Part shown: positions 33,739 through 42,549 of the stretch, piece after piece | Layout of the letters: each line of letters begins with the position of its first letter | Position numbering within the stretch: position 1 is the first letter of the stretch | Translations under genes and position numbers: made by a program | NCBI GenBank assembly: GCA_018223375.1 | Contig: JAGTTS010000009.1 | Span: 39,858-103,857, forward strand | From: Clostridiaceae bacterium Marseille-Q3526 | GTDB lineage: Bacteria; Bacillota; Clostridia; Lachnospirales; Lachnospiraceae | Length of the DNA: 64,000 nt | Reading direction: 5' to 3' | Notes under the pieces: generated by a model | Database searches by the model: none | What the model was told of the DNA's origin: nothing | What the model saw: the letters and a program-made list of their open reading frames with translations, nothing else

Positions 33739-34773
33739 TTATGCTCCTTTCTCAAGATTTCTGACAGCATTCCTGATTTCAGGTGTCACTTCCATTCGTT
33801 TTCCATCTTTGGCAAAAGCAAACAGATGCTGTTCCCTGACATAAAGTCTGCATCTATCACTCTCAATGTCCTCTTCCGTTTTAACGATTACTTTACCGTA
33901 AGCCGTTTCAACTGAGTAGTTCATCTCTGCTCCCAGCTGCTCTTTTGTAATAATTCTGCCTGAAATATCCAGCAGTGCTTCCCCTGGATCCAGGAATGAT
34001 GTTTTTTCTGGCCGAAAACCAATCTTTATATCCGGAACCATATTATCCACAATGTTCATTGGAGGAGTCCCTATAAACTGTGCAGTATACACATTCTGGG
34101 GATTGTGATACATTTCCTTTGGGGTAGATCTCTGCATGATGACTCCCTTATCCATAAGTATGATATTATCGCCCATACTCATAGCCTCAATCTGATCATG
34201 CGTTACATAAATAAATGTTATTCCAAGTCTTTTATGGAGCTCAATAAGCTCTATTCTCATCTGCTGACGGAGTTTTGCATCAAGATTGGAAAGCGGCTCA
34301 TCCATAAGAAATACTTTTGGCTTCTTGACCATGGCTCTTGCCAGTGCAACTCTCTGTCTCTGTCCTCCAGAAAGTTCTGAAGGTTTTCTATTGAGATAGG
34401 GGGTAAGTCCAACGATCTCGCTTACATCTTCAATCAGCTGTTTTCTCTCTTCTTTAGGAATTTTTTTATTTTTAAGACCAAATTCTATATTATCTTTCAC
34501 GGACATAGTAGGATACAGCGCATAGTTCTGAAAAACCATTGCAATCCCCCTCTTTCCCGGTTCAACATCTACAACATTTTCATCGTCAATCAGTATTTCT
34601 CCTGAGCTTGGCTTTTCCAGACCTGCTATCATTCTAAGGGTTGTTGATTTTCCACATCCGGATGGTCCTACAAGAACTGTAAAGGAACCGTCCTCAATTG
34701 TAAAATTAAGTTCTGGAATGATAATTTCCTTTCCATATTCCTTATGAATATTCTTCAATGTGATTGAACTCAT
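33739..34773 (-). CDS. ABC transporter ATP-binding protein (UgpC/MalK type)
   Basis: A 344-residue importer ATPase. Walker A is VGPSGCGKSTTLRMIAGLE (about 35-53), the signature LSGGQRQRVALARAMVKKP (about 133-151), Walker B VFLMDEPLSNLDAKLR, and the H-loop YVTHDQIEAM; a TOBE-type regulatory domain fills the C-terminus. MalK-type subunits can serve several importers. The ATG at 34773 follows AGGAGG; the frame extends two codons further only through a non-ATG codon. It is the first gene of the operon. Confidence 0.93.
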   Translation of the reverse strand: MSSITLKNIHKEYGKEIIIPELNFTIEDGSFTVLVGPSGCGKSTTLRMIAGLEKPSSGEILIDDENVVDVEPGKRGIAMVFQNYALYPTMSVKDNIEFGLKNKKIPKEERKQLIEDVSEIVGLTPYLNRKPSELSGGQRQRVALARAMVKKPKVFLMDEPLSNLDAKLRQQMRIELIELHKRLGITFIYVTHDQIEAMSMGDNIILMDKGVIMQRSTPKEMYHNPQNVYTAQFIGTPPMNIVDNMVPDIKIGFRPEKTSFLDPGEALLDISGRIITKEQLGAEMNYSVETAYGKVIVKTEEDIESDRCRLYVREQHLFAFAKDGKRMEVTPEIRNAVRNLEKGA

Positions 34774-34895
34774 ACTCAATTACCTCCTGTTTACAGAACA
34801 TACATATTCTGCCCAATTTTTTTGTTTCATTGCTCCATCGCTTTTTCTTATCTATCTGTGTCAGCAATTTTTGATATCATTCAACAGCAGTATGT

Positions 34896-34925
34896 ATAAT
34901 ACAATGTCTTATCCATAGTTTGTAA
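34896..34925 (-). promoter_or_regulatory. Possible promoter of the transport operon
   Basis: On the minus strand TTACAA (34920-34925), 18 bases, TATTAT (34896-34901) lies about 120 bases before the ATPase gene. It is AT-rich and not strongly distinctive. No cre-like operator was noted. Confidence 0.4.
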
Positions 34926-34962
34926 TCAAAGTTTCGAAAAATTTATGTAAATTTTTTTGCAA

Positions 34963-34999
34963 AAAAAGAACCTATGGCTGTCACACCATGGTTCCTTTT
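34963..34999 (-). terminator. Terminator of the Wadjet operon
   Basis: On the minus strand AAAAGGAACCATGG pairs with CCATAGGTTCTTTT over a 9-base loop, followed by a T run. One mismatch interrupts the stem. It follows jetD by about 150 bases and insulates the transport operon; the intervening 35000-35152 carries no gene. Confidence 0.75.
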
Positions 35000-35152
35000 A
35001 CTTTTTATCATATCATTTTCTGTTTTATCCTTTTCGCATTTTGAGCACATCCGTCAGATTGATTGGGCCAGCCAGAAAGAAACTTCGTCTATAGGGACCC
35101 TATGAACAGACAGGTCGGAACACTATTTTTTCCTATTGGAAACAACTCTTTT

Positions 35153-36367
35153 TTACATTTTTTCACAATAACTGATAATCTCCTGTTCCAGCTTCACATT
35201 ATGCTTTAACATATATTCAACTGTATCACAGTAAAGTTCGTTTTCCACTAAAGATTTCAGTCTGCCCCGATCCCGCTCACTCAGCGGCTGGCAGCATCTG
35301 CAAAAACGTTCATCCTGAAGTTCTGCCTCCGACATACGATACAGCCCAAAGGGAATTTCTGTTATCCGGCACAAATTTTCATGGATATAAAATCCGCCTG
35401 CATCTAAATCTCCAAAATGCAGGTACTGCACCTCTGGATTATTCTGATATACTAATTTTAAGAAATCCCGCTGAAACCTAGTTGCATAGCCTCCCAGATA
35501 GAAAAAACTGACATCCTGATTCCCACAACGGTAAAAAGAAGTTTTATTTTCCACTGTCATAAATTTCGGTGTGTGAACAATCACCTGCTCCAACGCTTCA
35601 AGATCCTCTGTACAAAATTCAACACCATGTTTCAAAGCTCCCAGTTCCAGCAGTTCTCCATCAATTTTCAGTGTAATATCTCCCTTTAGACATATTTTTT
35701 GTTTTTTTGGAATAATATGATATTTCCGCAAAATTTCGTCCTGTAATTCTCCCTCTTCACAAGGAATTTTTTCATATGCCCGAAGCAGATTGCATACGCT
35801 TTCCACCGTATTTTCTTCCAAATACTTGGAAGAGCCGTAAATCAGCATAGACGCTTCCCTCACATAAAGCGGGGTTTCATTTTTTTCAATAAATGTAAGA
35901 GCCTTCAGTACCTCCTCTGTCTGAAGATAACGGTTTGGAATCCTATTTTGCGCAAGGATCTCTTTTAACCGCTCACATTCCCTGTCTGCAGCTGGAGAGA
36001 TCCCGCTGTAGCGGGCAATCATCTGTTCTACATACTGCCGTTTTCTGGATTTCGGTTCATACCCGCAGGCCGACTCCAGATATGCCTCAATCTTCTCTAC
36101 CTTCTCGTCAATCAGGTAAATCTTTGCAATCTCACTGCTGAAACCATTGTTCTCAAATGTAAGAAATCCATCCCTGCTGCAGGCTTCTGCAGCCTGGTTA
36201 ACTGCCTCTATCTCTTCCACATCTCCATCATTTTTATTATACTTTTTATACAGCTCCACAGGTGAAATGCTGGTTCTGCGGTAAATTATATTTGTTCCAT
36301 TATCCTTCCTGCTTTTTCGGTATTTCTCCACCAGCAAAATCAACATTTTTTCTTTATATGTTTTCAT
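35153..36367 (-). CDS. jetD: Wadjet system subunit JetD (TOPRIM nuclease)
   Basis: A 404-residue JetD protein (DUF3322 plus DUF2220). The C-terminal TOPRIM-like domain shows VQYLHFGDLDAGGFYIHENLC with the acidic D-x-D pair, preceded by KTSFYRCGNQDVSFFYLGGYATRFQRDFLK. JetD is the nuclease that cleaves plasmid DNA after loop extrusion by JetABC. The ATG at 36367 (MKTYKEKMLILLVEKYRKSRKD) is preferred to an upstream start at 36460 that would overlap jetC by more than 100 bases; with it, the overlap is 14 bases, normal for this operon. Confidence 0.9.
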   Translation of the reverse strand: MKTYKEKMLILLVEKYRKSRKDNGTNIIYRRTSISPVELYKKYNKNDGDVEEIEAVNQAAEACSRDGFLTFENNGFSSEIAKIYLIDEKVEKIEAYLESACGYEPKSRKRQYVEQMIARYSGISPAADRECERLKEILAQNRIPNRYLQTEEVLKALTFIEKNETPLYVREASMLIYGSSKYLEENTVESVCNLLRAYEKIPCEEGELQDEILRKYHIIPKKQKICLKGDITLKIDGELLELGALKHGVEFCTEDLEALEQVIVHTPKFMTVENKTSFYRCGNQDVSFFYLGGYATRFQRDFLKLVYQNNPEVQYLHFGDLDAGGFYIHENLCRITEIPFGLYRMSEAELQDERFCRCCQPLSERDRGRLKSLVENELYCDTVEYMLKHNVKLEQEIISYCEKM

Positions 36368-39300
36368 AAGCCTTTTCCTCATGAAACTGGACAATACCAA
36401 GCTGCATACTGTCAGGACGCACCCGCAGCACTGGAAGCAGAACCTCACATTCATTTCCAATGGTCTCTGTTTTATCCGGAGAACAGAAGATTACCTGCAG
36501 CTTCTGCTGCCTCATAAAATTCAGCATCAATTTTACATTTCCCGGATCCATCTTGGCAAAGGGTTCGTCGATAAACACAAGTCTGGTAGAATTTACCCGC
36601 TGATTATAAATCATAAGCAGTGCTGAAGATAAAATCAGCAGATACGGAATCTGTACCTCCGCACCTGAGTTAAAGCCGGTCTGGCGTGACAGCTTTGCAC
36701 GATCCAGAATCTGATTGCTTACTAAAATTTCATAAGTCATATAATTCCTATAATCTGCAAAGCGGGCAATGGTTTCCTCGCTGTTTTTTTCTATAATCCG
36801 GTTAATAATTTTCCGAAGTTCTTTTTCCAGATGTTCTCCCTCTTCATCAGAAACAGAAGTAAACATGCCAAATGTCATCTGTCCGTCTGAGCTGCCTAAC
36901 TGCTCTCTCTCTTCCAGATATCTGGCATACTCAATGATTTTTGCATACTCTGTACCATCTTTTACATAATGGACATCAAACTGATACTTGGCAGAGAAAT
37001 CCAGCTTCACCAGTTCTCCATTGATCTGCTTTAAATCTTCTCTGGCCTTTTCACAGTATTTTCGAATATTTAAGACAAATTCATTTTTAAAGATGTCCTC
37101 GTATTGTCTGGTCTGAGCATCCAGATTCTGACAGATTTCCTGAAGATTATCCATCCAGATCCGATCTTTTCTGGCCGCATAAAGTTCCCTTCCTTCTGTT
37201 CCAACGACCAGTTCGTTTCCTGGGTAACGACTGTTATAGGAAGCCTGTAGAGTAAAAAGTTCCTTTCTGTGCTGTTCAATGCTTCTGGTAATACGCCCTC
37301 TTGTTTCCTGTGCTAAAAGACCGCCCTGAGTGCCGCCTGCCAGGAATTTTTCGTAAGCTTCTACCGCTTTCTGGACTACGGTGTAAGCGTTTATTTCATA
37401 TTTCCGGAAGCGGCCTTCTTCTGCCTCAAGTTCTATTTTCTTCTGCTGTCTTCTCGCCCCACACAGCTGGATTTCCGCTCCCAGACTGCTATTTTCCTGA
37501 TCCAGCTTCCCTCTGGCCTGCTTCATCCCCCTTTGTTCGTTTTGCATCTGCTCTATCAGCTGATTCAATTCCAGATATTCCCGATTATTTTTAAGAGCTT
37601 TTTCCAGCCGCTTCAGCTGATCCTCAGAATCTCTGCAAAGCCTCGATACCTCCTGGTACTTTGACGGAGCCTCATAGGCGTATGAACGGAAAAAGGCTTT
37701 GTCTCCATTCAGACGGTTCTTTCTGTTTTGCAGCTCCCTGCGTTTTTCAAGCACAGACTGCTTCTCCTCGCGAATACGCCGAATCTCCTTCTCTGCACGA
37801 ATCCGGTTCAATTCATAAATTTTCTGTCCCAGATAATAGACACCGATGCGATCCAGACGAAGAAAATAACTGTCCATGGCTACAGATACTCTTCCTTCTT
37901 TGGAAATAGCATTCTCGAAATTACGAACCTGCTGTAGTTCTACAGCATGCATCCTTCCCAGCTGAAACTCAAAATATCTCTTCGCTGCCTCATTTTTAAT
38001 TTCCAGCATATGTACCACTGAATCCGCTTCCGGATTGAGTTCTTTCCGCATCAGCAGCTTTGTATTAAACAAATGGGCATATTTGTGGGATGAGCGATTT
38101 AAAACATCATCTGCTATGTCATAATACTGGGGTTCTACCAGAATACTGTACCGGCGTGGTCCGAGAAATGCCTCTATGGCATCCCGCCAGGTTTCGTCTG
38201 TCAGGCTGATTACATACTCACAGGCAAACTGAGCTCTGCTTTTAATCTTTCTCTGTTCAAATTCCCGGTTGATCTCATTCCGCAGCTCCACATAATCTGG
38301 TATTCGATCATAGGTGCTTCTGTGCTTCTTGCAGTCTTCCAGAATTTTCTCCTGAATATTCAGCTTTCGGTTCAGCTCTTCTGCTGCCAGATTCAAACGG
38401 TCGATTTCTCGAATTTTCTCATCATAAGCCTGTTCTACAAGCCGCTTCAGCCCATCTGCTGCAAATTCCTTCTCAGCCGATGAATAATCGCTTTCGCACA
38501 GGGATGACAGAATCTCCTTTTTCTCTGCGGTTTGTCCTTCTACCATAAAACTGTGAAGAATTTCGCTGACTTTCGTCTGAAAATCCTCCAGCTCCCGGCA
38601 TTTCGCCAGCCATTCTCCCTTTTCTTTTTTTAGTAAGGCCAGCCGCCCCCGTTCTTCCTCCACCATTCTGGCGCCGTCCATCTGTCTCAAACTGACTTTT
38701 GCCTGAACCAGACGATTATCCAGCTCATTTAACTGTTCATCTAAAATCTGAAGATTCTGGCTGACCTCTTCCTGCTTTTTCTCTGCCTCTTCTTTTTTCT
38801 TCTCCAGCGCCTCTATGCCGGCCCTAAGGTCCTTTTTCTTTTTGTAAACAATCTTAATATCGTCAGATAAAAGCCTGTTGGACTCGTTCTCAAAGGTATC
38901 GTACTCTCCCAGAATATGCTCCAGTTCCTCAATCTCTTCCTGCACCGCATGAAAGGTGTGATTCAGCCGTTCAATGTTATTTTTAGCTTCGATCAGCTTA
39001 CTGAAATCTACGTTTTTTTCTTCCAGAACACTTTCTCTGATAAAACGATCAATCTTAGCTTCTGGATCATAAGACATGATTCCCCGCAGTTTCCTAAGAT
39101 AGACTGGCATCTGATTGATGCTAAGTTTCAATCCCGTCATCTGCATAAACTTTGGCAGTCCCTGTTCCCGGTTTAACATCGTAAGTTTGTATTGTTTCTG
39201 AAGCTCTGTGGCGCTATATGGCATGAGAATACCTTCTTTGTCATAAGTATGGTTTATCTCTTCCATTGATTTTCTGTCAATCACATAGCGATAGGTTTGA

Positions 39301-39662
39301 TAATTGTTGGAAGCATTCGTTTCACTTACTACGCCAAGAAGGAAATTTTTTTCCTCTGCCTGATCGAAGAATTCCAGCACAATATGGCTGTATACATTGG
39401 GCACCTTCTCCGGCGGCCGCATATAGGTTCCTGCAGTAGCGTCCAAAAGACCTCTGGTGTAAGAGGAAACGGTCCGGCTGCCCTTTCCTTCAGAAGACTT
39501 ATTAAATACCGTATCGCCATAAGCTGCATATTTGACAGCATCTAACATGGCAGATTTACCATTTCCGTTTTTTCCTGCAATCAGCGTAAAAAAGCCAATA
39601 GGCGCTGTTACATTGGCAAAACCGTACCAGTTAATCAGGCGGACTTTTTTCAGTAAGATCAT
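36354..39662 (-). CDS. jetC: Wadjet system subunit JetC (SMC-like ATPase)
   Basis: A 1102-residue MukB/SMC-like ATPase, the motor of Wadjet. Walker A is LIAGKNGNGKSAMLDAVKYA (about 28-47), long coiled coils flank a central hinge-like region (about 260-460 and 640-760), and the C-terminal head has RQTGFNSGAEVQIPYLLILSSALL (signature region) and LVFIDEPFAKMDPGNV (Walker B and D-loop). JetC dimerises with JetA and JetB to extrude DNA loops and sense small circular DNA. Its start overlaps the jetB stop by 4 bases. Confidence 0.93.
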   Translation of the reverse strand: MILLKKVRLINWYGFANVTAPIGFFTLIAGKNGNGKSAMLDAVKYAAYGDTVFNKSSEGKGSRTVSSYTRGLLDATAGTYMRPPEKVPNVYSHIVLEFFDQAEEKNFLLGVVSETNASNNYQTYRYVIDRKSMEEINHTYDKEGILMPYSATELQKQYKLTMLNREQGLPKFMQMTGLKLSINQMPVYLRKLRGIMSYDPEAKIDRFIRESVLEEKNVDFSKLIEAKNNIERLNHTFHAVQEEIEELEHILGEYDTFENESNRLLSDDIKIVYKKKKDLRAGIEALEKKKEEAEKKQEEVSQNLQILDEQLNELDNRLVQAKVSLRQMDGARMVEEERGRLALLKKEKGEWLAKCRELEDFQTKVSEILHSFMVEGQTAEKKEILSSLCESDYSSAEKEFAADGLKRLVEQAYDEKIREIDRLNLAAEELNRKLNIQEKILEDCKKHRSTYDRIPDYVELRNEINREFEQRKIKSRAQFACEYVISLTDETWRDAIEAFLGPRRYSILVEPQYYDIADDVLNRSSHKYAHLFNTKLLMRKELNPEADSVVHMLEIKNEAAKRYFEFQLGRMHAVELQQVRNFENAISKEGRVSVAMDSYFLRLDRIGVYYLGQKIYELNRIRAEKEIRRIREEKQSVLEKRRELQNRKNRLNGDKAFFRSYAYEAPSKYQEVSRLCRDSEDQLKRLEKALKNNREYLELNQLIEQMQNEQRGMKQARGKLDQENSSLGAEIQLCGARRQQKKIELEAEEGRFRKYEINAYTVVQKAVEAYEKFLAGGTQGGLLAQETRGRITRSIEQHRKELFTLQASYNSRYPGNELVVGTEGRELYAARKDRIWMDNLQEICQNLDAQTRQYEDIFKNEFVLNIRKYCEKAREDLKQINGELVKLDFSAKYQFDVHYVKDGTEYAKIIEYARYLEEREQLGSSDGQMTFGMFTSVSDEEGEHLEKELRKIINRIIEKNSEETIARFADYRNYMTYEILVSNQILDRAKLSRQTGFNSGAEVQIPYLLILSSALLMIYNQRVNSTRLVFIDEPFAKMDPGNVKLMLNFMRQQKLQVIFCSPDKTETIGNECEVLLPVLRVRPDSMQLGIVQFHEEKAYENI

Positions 39663-40327
39663 TCTTCTTCCTCCTCAAAATCTTCTGGTTCTATATCCTG
39701 CTGCTCATTTATTTTTTCGTCCTCTGCCGTCTTTTCGGACTCTCCATCCTCTTTCAGATATTCTCCTGCAACCGTTTTAAACTGAGGGAGATCCCAGCCA
39801 AACTGAAGGGAAGGATATAGCTGAATCTTCATGTCCTCTCCTTCTTCCTCCTCAGAATAATTGATCAGACTATACTTTTTAAACAGCTTGAACGCAGCAT
39901 TTAATTCTGTCCGGACAACAAGCACTCCATAATCGCGAATTTTATCAATTAAATCTCCCTTGGTAACAAAATTCCCCTCATTGCAGCCCAGGTTTTCCAG
40001 ATATACTTTCCAGAGTACCAGAAGCAGATGATACTGCAAGTTGGTAAATGTCACTACATTAGCTCGTTTAAGGCCAACGGTTTCCATATCCGCCTCGCTG
40101 GCAATCAGCATTGCTACACCCGCCTTATCATCCACCAGAAGGTCAAATCCGATTATCCGAAGGTATTCCGACATATCCTGCCAGTTCGATTCTCTGGAAA
40201 CAAAATCATACAGTTTTCCATCTCGCTCCTGAAGAATAAAGGTAGACTCCAGGAGTTTTCGGATACATTTCTTAAACAGGAGTCCGTTTTCCTCCTTCAC
40301 AGTTATATGCAGACTGATATCACTCAT
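39659..40327 (-). CDS. jetB: Wadjet system subunit JetB (DUF4194, KITE-like)
   Basis: A 222-residue DUF4194 protein, the KITE-type winged-helix subunit of the Wadjet condensin complex. MSDISLHITVKEENGLLFKKCIRKLLESTFIL, QDMSEYLRIIGFDLLVDD and LQYHLLLVLWKVYLEN are typical; the last 30 residues are strongly acidic. It overlaps jetA by 8 bases and jetC by 4, so the operon is translationally coupled. Confidence 0.9.
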   Translation of the reverse strand: MSDISLHITVKEENGLLFKKCIRKLLESTFILQERDGKLYDFVSRESNWQDMSEYLRIIGFDLLVDDKAGVAMLIASEADMETVGLKRANVVTFTNLQYHLLLVLWKVYLENLGCNEGNFVTKGDLIDKIRDYGVLVVRTELNAAFKLFKKYSLINYSEEEEGEDMKIQLYPSLQFGWDLPQFKTVAGEYLKEDGESEKTAEDEKINEQQDIEPEDFEEEEE

Positions 40328-41733
40328 ATTTCTTCCTCTTTATCTTAATCCGGCTGATTGCCGCAACTTCCGTTTCCACTGTACCTTCTTCAAAAACCAC
40401 ATCATAGGGAAATCCCACAGAACCGGAATAAATGATGCTGGAAGCAATCATCATGGCATCCTCTCTTGTACGGACACCCCACTCCTCCACCGATACCTGC
40501 CCCTTATCCGGAATTTTCTCAGCCAGATAATCCTTTACCCGGTCCATACTGTACTGATCCGGTGTCGCTGTCAAAAGTTCATCTGTCAGACGCAGTTTCT
40601 CCTCCATGGACAGTTCATCCGATGGAATCCCTGCATTTTTTGTATTCGGATTTACCTTTTTCCGCCGTTCAAAGGACTTTCGGCTTATATAGCCAACCTG
40701 CAGTTGACGATAGCTTTGAGAAATCTGCTGTATCACGGTATCCCGTTCTTCTTTATCCAGATCCTTTATAAAAAGCAGCAGTTGATTCAGCACATTTTCC
40801 AGATTGGCCCCGCTGTTTAAAACCATCATCATGCGGACAGAATAAAGATTATAGTAAGTGTTAATTTTCTTATCAATATATCCCATGGTCTGATCATACT
40901 CCAGACTGATAAAGCTGTCCAGCTCCGCAAATTGGTGGTTAATTTTCTCCTTCGCCTGAAGCTCGTCCACGTTTTTAAGATCTCTATATTCCTTTATCAT
41001 CTGCTCGTATAATTCGGAATCCCTTAATGTTCGAAGCATACGCTCAATACTGGCAATATAAGAAGGAATCAATCCACTCTTTTTTATAAAGAAGTAATCG
41101 TTGAAAAAGCGCTTCAACAGTTCATCTTTCAGGAAAAATTGTCCCAGGCTATTGGCATCCGACATCTTTGTCACTGCACGCATAATTTCCTGAACGCTGT
41201 CTTTCAGAATCAGCAGTTCATTTTTCAGATCACATTCATTTTCAATCAGGGGAAGTAAAATATTGGAATAAGGCCGAATTGTACGGACGCTGTCTCTTTA
41301 AGGAAGATTTTAATATTTCATAAATAGAAAAAATATGATTTGTAATCGCACTGTTAGAATTCGTGTCAAAAATTTTATGTATCGCGTCCACCAGTTTCCG
41401 GCAATAAGCCGAAACAGACGCAATATTATCCCCGCTGCGCCCTATTTCCTGGGACGTTATCCACCCACAGACACGAAAATAGCGGAGAATGGAGGAGGCG
41501 TTTTCCTGAGGTGTCCGCCTGCTGCTGACCTCCTCGCCAATATTCTCCGTCTCAATAGAATACATGCAGTTTTGCAGATAAAGAATCAAACAGTTTCTGG
41601 CATCTGTCTCATACAATACCGGAATTTCTTTCGATTTTTCAATCAGCAGACTGATACACTCAAAATAAATCTCCCTGTTCTGGCAGCAAAAGGGATTGAA
41701 AAATTTATCATTGATGGCTTCAAAAAACGGCAT
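40320..41733 (-). pseudogene. jetA: Wadjet subunit JetA (DUF5716-like kleisin), single-base frameshift
   Basis: The expected JetA is here in two frames. The first begins MPFFEAINDKFFNPFCC at 41733 and is in register to Lys146 (41296); the second runs SVRTIRPYSNILLPLIENEC through IMRAVTKMSD to the stop at 40320. Skipping one base at about 41295 joins them into a continuous 470-residue protein, the normal size, with no other damage. JetA is the kleisin-like subunit needed for Wadjet activity. As written, only a 163-residue fragment is made from the proper start. It is either a true null or switchable allele, or a base-calling error. GAGG lies before the ATG. Confidence 0.85.
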
Positions 41734-41771
41734 ATCTCTTTCCTCTTTCCCCTTATCTTGTGTTGTATCAG

Positions 41772-41780
41772 ATTATATCA
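41772..41780 (-). promoter_or_regulatory. Extended -10 promoter of the Wadjet operon
   Basis: On the minus strand TGATATAAT (TG-N-TATAAT) lies about 40 bases before jetA; there is no good -35 hexamer, which is normal for an extended -10. Confidence 0.5.
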
Positions 41781-41835
41781 AATTGCCGAGAAGATAGCCA
41801 GCCCTGAATTATATAATCTTTGGACTTCCCAAAAT

Positions 41836-42320
41836 TTAAATCTCCGGGATGATCCACCGTTCTCCATCAAAATCCTCAAACTTTTCCGTTGTCACATTCT
41901 GTTCATAGTAAACAGCCAGGATCCGTTTGATATCCTCTTTGCCTGCCCGCTTGACAGAAAAGCTCTGTTCCTTCAGTGATTTCTCAATTCTGGAAAGGTA
42001 TGGAAAGATATCCGGCTCTTTTTTATCTTTCAAGCGAATCATGAGCAGGAATTCATGGGCAGTCGCCATCTGTACCTGGATCCGGTCCAGATGAGTCTTG
42101 TCCTTCTCTAAAAGCTTCCGCCCCACTGGATTTTCCTCCTCCATCCGGGTACGCAAAAACCGTTTGTTATCTTCAAAGTTCTCCCAACTGTTCAAGCACA
42201 GCATTTCAATTTCTATCACACCTTTGAGTACCGTCATTAATGCATAGATTCTGGCACCGATACTGGTTTCTAAAAGCACTGAGATATTGGTTGGCTTCAC
42301 AATAAAATATACCAGTTCCC
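41836..42320 (-). pseudogene. Truncated conjugation protein of a Tn1549-like element
   Basis: The frame reads ELVYFIVKPTNISVLLE at its 5' end and ERWIIPEI at the end, with RIYALMTVLKGVIEIEMLCLNSWENFE and IKRILAVYYEQNVTTEKFEDFDGER in between. I recall this sequence type from conjugation genes of Tn1549-like elements. The product lacks the N-terminal part of the family: coding similarity begins abruptly at about 42320, fused to another gene, with only a GTG at 42300 as possible start. The gene is a remnant of an integrative conjugative element next to jetA. Confidence 0.6.
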
Positions 42321-42524
42321 CGTGCTCAAACCCAGGGTAACTACACCAACCAATTCAGCTTCCAAAGAAAATCCAAGAAAATATTTATTTATCTTCGGAA
42401 GAGTATTGGAATAATGATATTTCCGAATCATTCTCAAAGCATCTTCTTTTGAAATTTCTTTTATATTGAACTCCTCACTTCCTTGCATAATAAAAGCACC
42501 TACCATTTCTGATAGATGCTTCAT
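42297..42524 (-). pseudogene. 5' fragment of a Mom-like / GNAT-fold protein
   Basis: The fragment contains FNIKEISKEDALRMIRKYHYSNTLPKINKYFLGFSLEAELVGVVTLG, the N-terminal pattern of Mom-type DNA-modification acyltransferase relatives (…HHYS…LP…FG…G.LVGV). After VTLG the frame runs into the conjugation fragment and stops within a few codons, so about two thirds of the gene is missing. The start codon is uncertain; the frame is open to 42590. Mom of phage Mu modifies adenine to resist restriction. The assignment is by pattern only. Confidence 0.4.
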
Positions 42525-42549
42525 CTCATTTTTATATAATTTGTAACAG

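Noticed and set aside
36368..36460. Longer JetD start
   Set aside because: It would overlap jetC by over 100 bases and adds a cysteine-rich segment absent from JetD proteins; the start at 36367 fits.
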